Of a stretch of DNA of 64,000 bases, positions 57,397 to 64,000 are shown piece after piece. Source of the DNA: Oreocharis arfaki (lineage: Eukaryota > Chordata > Aves > Passeriformes > Paramythiidae); contig VZRR01010835.1 of assembly GCA_013398015.1 (NCBI GenBank), positions 1 to 64,000 on the forward strand, written 5' to 3'. Each line of letters begins with the position of its first letter. The first letter of the stretch is position 1. Position numbers and translations under genes: made by a program. Under the pieces are notes generated by a model that saw nothing but the letters and a program-made list of their open reading frames with translations, ran no database searches and had not been told where the DNA came from.

Positions 57397-57993
57397 CTGC
57401 AAAGCCACATGGAGTAGGTGACAGAAGCCCGGAGAAGATGGCTTCTTGATCAAGGTTTGTCTTTGGCATTGATAAAGCAGCCAGTCACTCAGACTGACAG
57501 ATTTTAAAGGTGAATAAAACAACCATAAACCCGTATCTAATTTTCTGCAGCACAGACTGGTACAAAGGATGTGTCAGTTTGTGCTGGTGAGTGGTTGTAA
57601 AGGGTACCCTGAGAGAGGCAGGTCCTGCTATAAACCCTTGTCAGCCAAACAATCAGTAAAGGCAGATCCAGCTCCAGTGCTATCGCTATCTCTCACAGTA
57701 TCCTCAACTTTGGATTGGCACAAATAATTCTCTTCCTGCCTGGCAGAACAGTGTTTACCACACCCTCTTTAGGAAGCATCAGTACCAGTGGCAGTAGGCG
57801 TTAATAATGGAAGTGAGGAACAGCAGAGATCGAACGATAGCTCCCGATAGCTTCCCTAAAGCAGAAGTCACCTTGCTCTGCAACTCAGGGAAAGGCAGAG
57901 AAACCAGATCTTGCAAATTAGTGATTGCATTTTAGGCCTTGCAGGAAAAGCTCACCCTAAAACAGAAATAGCATCTGCATCCCATGATTTCAG

Positions 57994-58045
57994 TCATAGA
58001 ATCCAGCTAGGGTCTGTAGGAGACCTCTAGGTCTGAACCTTCTAT
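57994..58045 (-). mobile_element. Very short CR1-like 3' end
   Basis: Plus-strand 'gtcatagaatcc...ggagacctctaggtctgaacct' resembles an inverted CR1 terminus. Only about 50 bases, so tentative. Confidence 0.4.
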
Positions 58046-58059
58046 AGAATGCCGTTTAC

Positions 58060-58236
58060 CATTTCAGAGTGCCTTGAAAGATTCTCTGCCTTGGGGTAGA
58101 GACACCAACGTTTCTCCTCATCTCCTCCCAGTGGTTCCAGTCCTTCTGCCTGGAGATTGCGCAGCAGGCGGTAGCAGAGAGCATGGTCCAGATACGAGAG
58201 GCCTTGGCACAGGAAAGCAATGAGGAGAGGAGACAT
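58060..58236 (-). CDS. Unidentified gene, candidate internal exon (possibly broken)
   Basis: Acceptor ATCCTCCCCCAG|ATGTCT and donor GAAATG|GTAAAC enclose exactly 59 codons: MSPLLIAFLCQGLSYLDHAL, CYRLLRNLQAEGLEPLGGDE, EKRWCLYPKAENLSRHSEM. Phase 0 at both ends fits 59992-60278 before it and 57199-57396 or 56433-56585 after it. Upstream sequence encodes a plausible continuation (DPSFLLSED, then LLAKIPEILPQ), but these two pieces are out of register by one base, with a TGA between. So either the exon begins at 58236, or a longer ancestral exon has been broken and this is a pseudogene. Confidence 0.45.
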
Positions 58237-58654
58237 CTGGGGGAGGATTTCTGGGATCTTGGCCAGAAGTCATGTCCTCAGACAGCAGGAAGGAAGGATC
58301 ACTAGAATACAAAGCAATTAGCTTTGGCTCTTTGAATAACTAATGGTTACTAACTAAGAGTAATGATTCTATTTAAGGAACTGCTTTTGTTATACTTACT
58401 GGAGAATACAGAGATAATTGACAGGAGGCATGCAAACAATTCAGAGCAACTTCATATAATTCCTGACATTGTTTGAATTTTGGAGATGCTGGTATTTTAA
58501 GCAATACTTAACAAATCAAAATAGTCTGCTAAGCCACAGAAAGAGATTTTTAGGGGTTACGTTTTTCCAGTATCAAACTGACTTTTAGCAAGATTTCTTT
58601 GCAAGTAATTGTTTCAAACTATTTGGAACAATTGATAGACAAGGTGAGATCCTG

Positions 58655-58870
58655 GTACTTCCTCTGAGGGAAAGCCACAGGAAACTAGAGGCTGGTCAGT
58701 CTCACCTCAATACCAGGGAAGATGACGGAGCACCCAATCCTGGAATACATTTTAAGGGACATGAAGGACAAGGAAGTTCATCAGGAGTAGCCAGCACTGA
58801 TTTACCAGTGGGTCAATCATGGGTAACAGACCCAACTCAAGTCTGCTTTGCCTGTGACAGCAATTGGGGA
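58655..58870 (+). mobile_element. CR1 LINE reverse-transcriptase fragment (degraded)
   Basis: Plus-strand translation gives RLVSLTSIPGKMTEHPILEY, then LRDMKDKEVHQE and a stop, similar to the start of the CR1 reverse-transcriptase palm region. Stops and a lost surrounding frame show it is dead. Confidence 0.8.
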
Positions 58871-58874
58871 TTGA

Positions 58875-59990
58875 CCTCTCCCTGTCCTTATCTCAACCCA
58901 TGAGCCTTTTGTTTTATTTTCTCTACCTTGTCCAGTTGAGGAGGGGAGTCATAGAGCACCTGACATCCAGCCAAGGTCAACCCACCACAAGTTCTTATTT
59001 CAGATAGGCAACACTTCGCTCTGAAAACTCTCCAATAATTTCAGCATTTGCCACAAAGGAATACTGCCAAAAGATGTCATGCAACCATTTTTCCTACATA
59101 TGCTTTGCTTCAGAGGATTCAATTTTGTCCATCAAACAAAATCTATAGAAATATCCTTTAGATACCGTAGGTACAACATGAGATAAACTTGGCTGTTAGA
59201 CCAACAGTGCAAAAAAAAAAAACCAAACCCATATGGAACTTGCAGAGATATCACAATCTGGTATCAACATCATCACTGAATGTAAATACTAAATAGTGAC
59301 TCACTGACTGCTACCAATACGTAAACATACTCTATCTGTTGATTGCGTAGTTAAAGTCCTGGAAACTCAGTTAAGAGTAAACATCTCAAATTTTACTGGA
59401 TTTCTTGATATAAAAATTATTCTGGAGATTACTGACCCGCTCAGAATGCTGGTTTCCAGAGATACCAAAGTCCCCATTGACTCTCTTAGATTTAAAACAA
59501 TAATACTTATAGCCAACAGAAATTAAAAAAAAACAAAAACCAAGCACTCTTCTCCCACAAAAAAATAACAATAATAAAAAAGTTTTTTAAAAATTCCCTT
59601 TATTTTATTTCCTGCTTATGGCCTAGAACTCATGAACTGACCGTCTTAGAATGTTAAATTTAAATTGCATCAAAAAGATTGTGGTTTTGATACCTCACTG
59701 GTAACTTGATTTTAAAGCAGAGCATATATTATTTTGAATAAATTACATCCAAAAAATCGAAGAACATGAAGACTAAAGTTTCAACAGTCAAAACAGACCA
59801 AATCAATGCCACAGCTGAGTTCAGTTTAATACACTGTGTGTACATAAAAGACCTTTGTGTTTTATTAGCACTGAGACAGAAAACAGACCCAGGTCTGAAA
59901 TGAACTCCATTAGGTCTACACAGGCCAGCATCACTGATAGACATCTATATTTGGGTATTAAAAAAAAAAAAAAACTGGCATTGCCCAATA
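58875..59990. other. AT-rich sequence, nothing recognised
   Basis: No exon, RNA gene or mobile element recognised between the CR1 fragment and the candidate exon at 59992. Confidence 0.5.
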
Positions 59991-59991
59991 C

Positions 59992-60278
59992 CTGCCATTC
60001 CCATTTTGCTGCTGACACAACCAGAGTGTACCCAGTCCCACCACGCATTCCTTGAACCACATCCACTAAGTGCCCCTTGCGAGTGATGGGTTCAGGGAGC
60101 TCTGACAGACTGAGCACAGGCATTGTGGATCACAGGAGACCACTGACTCCAAAACAGGTGTTTGAGGGATACGCCAGCAGGCTGTGGCTGCAGGGGGGCT
60201 TCAGAGCATGGCTTTCTGGGCCAGCTGAGAGCAGAGAGCCACGCTCGCCCTTCAGCAGTCAGCAACTTTCTCCAGTGA
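59992..60278 (-). CDS. Unidentified gene, candidate first coding exon
   Basis: Strong acceptor GTTTCCTTTTCCAG|TCACTG (exon start 60278) and donor GGCAG|GTATTG (exon end 59992). After a leader, ATG at 60123-60121 opens 44 codons that end exactly at the donor in phase 0: MPVLSLSELPEPITRKGHLV, DVVQGMRGGTGYTLVVSAAK, WEWQ. An in-frame TGA nine bases before the ATG supports a true start. The ATG context (CACAATGC) is fair. No signal peptide is evident. Protein not recognised. It would follow a noncoding exon ending at 60966. Confidence 0.55.
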
Positions 60279-60589
60279 CTGGAAAAGGAAACTCATGTTT
60301 AGGCAGCTCTCTATCTTCTGACAAAACATACATTCTCCTGATGTACTAGAACAGAAGGTAGATTTTAGCAGTAATAGTATCCCAGCTCATTCAGGCTTAC
60401 TCTGATACTTGCATGAGTGACAGGTCACAAAACACGGTACCTGGCAAACCACATCAGCCCACCTCCCGACTCATTTTTTTTTCAAAGCACAAGAGACATT
60501 ACACAGTCTGTCAATTTGCCGGCAATTTAACGTATATTTTATAGTATTTTGCCTCAAAAAAGAGCAGCTCAATAGTAGAGGAAAACGCT

Positions 60590-60730
60590 GCCTCCTTTCC
60601 TTCACCAGCTGCCTCTTGCATGAACGCACCTCCTTGCAAGCAGCTGGGCATGCGCAGGGAAGGGAGGGGTTTGGAAGTAGGTGGGAAGAGGGGTTTAGCT
60701 GCGCTGCATGGAACGTGAGGGACCTTGAAG
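60590..60730. promoter_or_regulatory. GC-richer segment with an NRF1-like site
   Basis: Contains GGGCATGCGCAGGG (about 60646-60659), a near match to the palindromic NRF1 motif found in many broadly expressed promoters. Minus-strand donors (AAGGAG|GTGCGT, GCAGCTG|GTGAAG) lie just downstream. Could be a promoter of the candidate minus-strand gene; unproven. Confidence 0.35.
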
Positions 60731-60965
60731 GACGAAATGGGGTCAGAGTCATAAGAACTCACAGGGGACTGTGTACAGGGCGGCTCAGGCCGTGGAGGTT
60801 TGCTGAGGGGAAAATGTGCCCCAATTTCAAAGGCTGTGCTGTGAGGATGTTGTGGGTTTGTCTTTACAGTCTTCTCCCATTTTTTCCCTTTTGCTTCTAA
60901 ATCAAAACCATTCTGAGTCTTACCGTTTAAAATGATAATTTTCCTAGTTTTTCAGGAAAACTCAC

Positions 60966-61435
60966 CTTTATTGAGAAGGTCGCTTTAAGTCCTTCACGTA
61001 GTCTGGCTCCGCTTTCCTCAGTGCAATGTTGAAGGCGCAAGTGCAGCTGATTTTGGTTAAACCCTGAGGCCAGAAGGTAAAAGCACTCCAATTGCCCAAT
61101 ATACCCCTCAATTGAGGAGTATATTCAGGGCAGGTAGCTCGGTGAGCAGCTGCAGTGAGGGCTGAGCTCTGTGTGGCGAGAGCCCTGGGAAAGGGGCTGT
61201 GAAATGCCGAGCCTTTGCACAACAAAGGGCCCAGGGACTTGTGGCCCAGGCGGGGACACTCAGGGGCACAGAAGGAGCCGATGACTGCTGGAAGACCGCA
61301 GACTGTCTGGGTGCACGGACTGTGAGGGTAAAAGCCCCGGAAATATTTTGTTGGGCACCAGCGGGCACCAGCTTGAGCTGGTAATTGTGTTGCTGTGCCG
61401 CGATTAAGTTCTTCTAAGGATCCAGACATCTGGGA
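60966..61435 (-). other. Candidate GC-rich noncoding first exon of the unidentified gene
   Basis: GC-rich, CpG-containing minus-strand sequence that ends in a near-ideal donor CAATAAAG|GTGAGT at 60966. The next downstream acceptor (60278) is also strong. A 153-codon ORF crosses it and stops two codons before the donor; I treat that as chance in GC-rich DNA. The upstream limit is a guess. An old LTR is an alternative reading. Confidence 0.35.
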
Positions 61436-61439
61436 CTCT

Positions 61440-61640
61440 GCTGTGGGGGAAGCCCAGGGCTGAGCCGGTAAGGAAATAATTGTCTGACTGTGTGAGTGTG
61501 GGGTGAAGGAGCCAAGAGGGGCGCCCGTGGGGTCACTGGAGCTCCTGCTGTGTGGGGGCCTCGGTCCCAGCTCATGTGGTGAGAGTGTGATACCGCTGGA
61601 GTAGCTCCTGGATGGTTGGATAGGAAAGCTTCCTTAACAA
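61440..61640. other. GC-rich segment, promoter or old LTR, unresolved
   Basis: G/C-rich sequence (GGGGCGCCCGTGGGG-type runs) next to the candidate first exon. I cannot distinguish a promoter from a degraded LTR. Confidence 0.3.
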
Positions 61641-62345
61641 TCCTATGAGTCACAAACAATTGCTGTAGGATGGGGAATGTTACAGCTGATGTTTGCAATG
61701 ACACTAAATTCGTAAGTCGTTTCAAGTAAGACTACACTACCAGGAGGCAAGGGCTTTTTTCTCCTCAAAGGAGCCTATGAATTGTCTAGAATAGCTACAG
61801 TGTTTGCATAATTCTCCAGAGAAATACTGAAAAATTATATGAGTCGCTGCACCTTGAGAACTGACTCCAATGGTTTATCATTTCCTGTGTGTTTGCAGTA
61901 GTTCTGAGTTGCTGGACACAACTTCTGGCTGACAGTTCCGCTTTGTGTGGTAGCTGCGTCTGCTGCATTCCGCACAGCTGAAGTGATCAGCTATTCTCTT
62001 TCAGGAGAGCCTGCCCGAAAGGCATTTCATTTTCAATTAATAGGTTAAAATAGTTTGAGCTCACCAGATGGTTTCTTAATCAGGCATCCCCTTCATGCCT
62101 GCATAAACCTATGCTGTTGGAACTTTGATCTTCAAGACATGAGTCTGTCTGAATATGCCAGAATTGCATAGTCATTATAGATTTTTATGGTTAATGAATG
62201 ATCAATGTTTAGTATAATGTTCAATAGCATAGGGGGGGTTCCAAAAGGAAGAGTTAACTAGTCATTGGAGAGAGAGAGAGATGCTCTTTAGCACTGTATT
62301 TCACTTCTTACCAACCACAAACAAGCTACTACAGCTGTAATTACA

Positions 62346-62400
62346 GGGCTGGGTTTGGTTTGGGTTTGAGGTGGGGTTGTGTTTTGGTTTGGTTTTTTTT
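62346..62400 (+). repeat. G/T-rich low-complexity tract
   Basis: Mostly G and T (GGGTTTGGTTTGGGTTTGAGG, then GGGGTTGTG and a T run). Similar in composition to the tract at 46143-46232. Confidence 0.7.
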
Positions 62401-63260
62401 TATTCCACTGAGGAATTGTTCTGTGTCTGCATATGCATATTTTTTTGAGTTAGAGACAATGCTACTGAGTAGCAGGCTTTAATGCTTCAGGCTCATCCAG
62501 CTAGGGCGATGTCGCACGTGAAAATACCGCAGATGTGACCAACCGAAAGTCCTGGTTTGTCACATTAGAAAGGATAGAATCGCACCTTACGAATTTTGGA
62601 TGCTTATTCCTATTTTTGGATGGGTATTCACAGAACTTCAGTGTCAGAGAGGTAGGGAAGAATTTCAGCGTTTTTTTTAAAAATTGAAGTAGAAGCCTGT
62701 TAAAAATTGAGGAATCGAAAATGTGTACAAGGCTAATGTTTGGATTTTGACTCTAGGGCACTGGAAGGTGAGTTTACCTGATTTGCTCTCAGGTAAATGA
62801 CATATAGCTCAAAACTTCTTAAAGTTGCTGAGAAGTTTTTTTCTTAGATAATCCTAAAGTAAGGTTATCAACAAAGTGTGGTGCCATATGTAAGATCATA
62901 AGTCACAGATGCTTCATAACTGCCTTGTAATTTCCAAGAATTCTTATGCTGTTGCTCTGTTTTTGTATTACTACATTAGATAGAGTGAGAACAGTACCAT
63001 TTGTATGGGGGAATCAGACAAAAGTTCCCTGGTTCAATGAGATCTTCCACTCAGTAGCAATCTTTAGCTGCAAGTCTTACGGTGTATTACTGACCTTTAT
63101 GTGGATCAGCACTGCTGTCAGATCCAGAGAGAATTACCTTGACGATCTTTTATGTCTGCCAAGTCTGCAGAAGACAGCTGGGGAAACCATTATGTTTCTT
63201 TTTTGATATATTTTCTTTAATAACATGGACATTTTAGGTGCTGGTACTTAGCAGTACATA

Positions 63261-63313
63261 CTTTAGTAATGATGAGAGTACTTATAAGGACGTGCTTTAG
63301 TAATGATGAGAGT
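63261..63313 (+). repeat. Two copies of a 19-bp motif, 34 bp apart
   Basis: CTTTAGTAATGATGAGAGT occurs at 63261-63279 and 63295-63313, the sign of a local tandem duplication of a 34-bp unit with some divergence. Confidence 0.85.
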
Positions 63314-64000
63314 TTCTTATCCCTCCCTCCTTGCCAGTAGCCATGAATGAACATTTCCTTTGCCAGAACCAATAGCCTGACTTCTCCAAATCCAGATGAT
63401 TCAAAATGGGCCAAATATTTGAAAAGACAGCGTGAAAAGAACAGATGTTGCATCCTCGCTAAAAATAAGCAATCAAAAACCCAGAGTCAGCTTCTACTTG
63501 TGTGTTCTTATATTTGAATCCGCTAAAGAATGTTGTTGTAAATATTTCAAAACCTCAAATGCTCAAGGATATTCTGATGTGGTGAATCATGCTTATGTCA
63601 TTGTTGAGATGTCTGTTGAGTTTGGTGCTTGCTGATGAGAATTTTAAGTGTGTTCATTTAACTACCTTCTGCTGATCCTTTAGGATTTAATTTAGCAAGT
63701 AGACACTACTAAAGTGCTAAATCTTGAACAACACACACAATATTATGTTCACATCTAGTTAAAAAAAATCTTGAGAATTATAGCCTTAGTGATACAACCC
63801 AGTGTTGCAGCAGAGACAGCAGTGTCTGAAGCGTTTTGCTGCTTTTGTCTGTAAAACTGGAAAAAAATTTCATGCAGGGACAGGTTTATAACAGTAAGTG
63901 TGCCTTCAGTAGTCCAGTGGATCCTTTATCAGACTTATAGTTAGGAAACCAGTTATGGAAAAATGATAATATAAATTATTAATGTCCTCAACCCAGATTG

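Larger units (their letters stand above)
61650..64000. other. Right-hand end, no gene recognised
   Basis: Contains a short (GA)n run (about 62267-62281), a G/T-rich tract (62346-62400) and a spaced 19-bp repeat (63261-63313). The 86-codon plus-strand ORF at 62946-63206 has no recognised domain. No MUC6 exon was seen. Confidence 0.5.

Noticed and set aside
60968..61429. 153-codon minus-strand ORF
   Set aside because: No domain; GC-rich region; ends just before a strong donor, so it fits better as part of a noncoding first exon.
62946..63206. 86-codon plus-strand ORF near the right edge
   Set aside because: No recognisable motif, splice context or promoter; likely chance.
1..64000. CRISPR arrays, operons, bacterial promoters, rRNA or tRNA genes
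   Set aside because: The sequence is vertebrate nuclear DNA; no direct-repeat array or RNA gene fold was recognised.

Overview
The window is vertebrate nuclear DNA, almost certainly from a bird. The evidence is a large intron-rich gene with short exons, several CR1 LINE tails of the avian type, and LTR fragments that resemble avian ERVL elements. The sequence is AT-rich and gene-poor and contains one ambiguous base (position 33017).

Positions 332-25398 (minus strand) hold the 5' part of a gel-forming secreted mucin. I could follow 30 consecutive coding exons in one reading frame, 4405 coding bases or about 1468 residues. They run from a signal peptide through D1, D2, D' and D3 (VWD-C8-TIL units) to a short Thr/Ser/Pro segment, a CysD domain and the start of the next Thr/Ser/Pro segment. 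From remembered family sequences the match is closest to MUC2 and clearly better than MUC5AC, MUC5B or MUC6. The gene runs off the left edge, so the large mucin repeat region and the C-terminal dimerisation region are not in this window. A TATA box lies just upstream of the start codon, with GATA-like and forkhead-like motifs beyond it. Two introns (7 and 12) have GC-AG rather than GT-AG ends, and one exon is only 30 bases long.

Positions 25400-42300 look intergenic: AT-rich sequence, one CR1 tail, two ERVL-like LTR pieces and a second CR1 tail.

Positions 42360-61640 hold scattered pieces of what looks like at least one further minus-strand gene, which I cannot name. The strongest pieces are two exons (44017-44078 and 42968-43145) that join in frame with a matching split codon and end in a stop. 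A third exon (56433-56585) fits them by phase. Three more candidates (59992-60278, 58060-58236, 57199-57396) also have codon-phase-compatible ends. Two GC-rich islands (about 49330-49745 and 60590-61640) could be promoters or first exons. This unidentified gene is the most interesting item here. In mammals MUC6 lies head-to-head with MUC2; I saw no MUC6 exon, so if present it should lie beyond the right edge.

The remaining sequence to 64000 holds CR1 fragments, low-complexity G/T tracts and short duplications, and no gene I can support.
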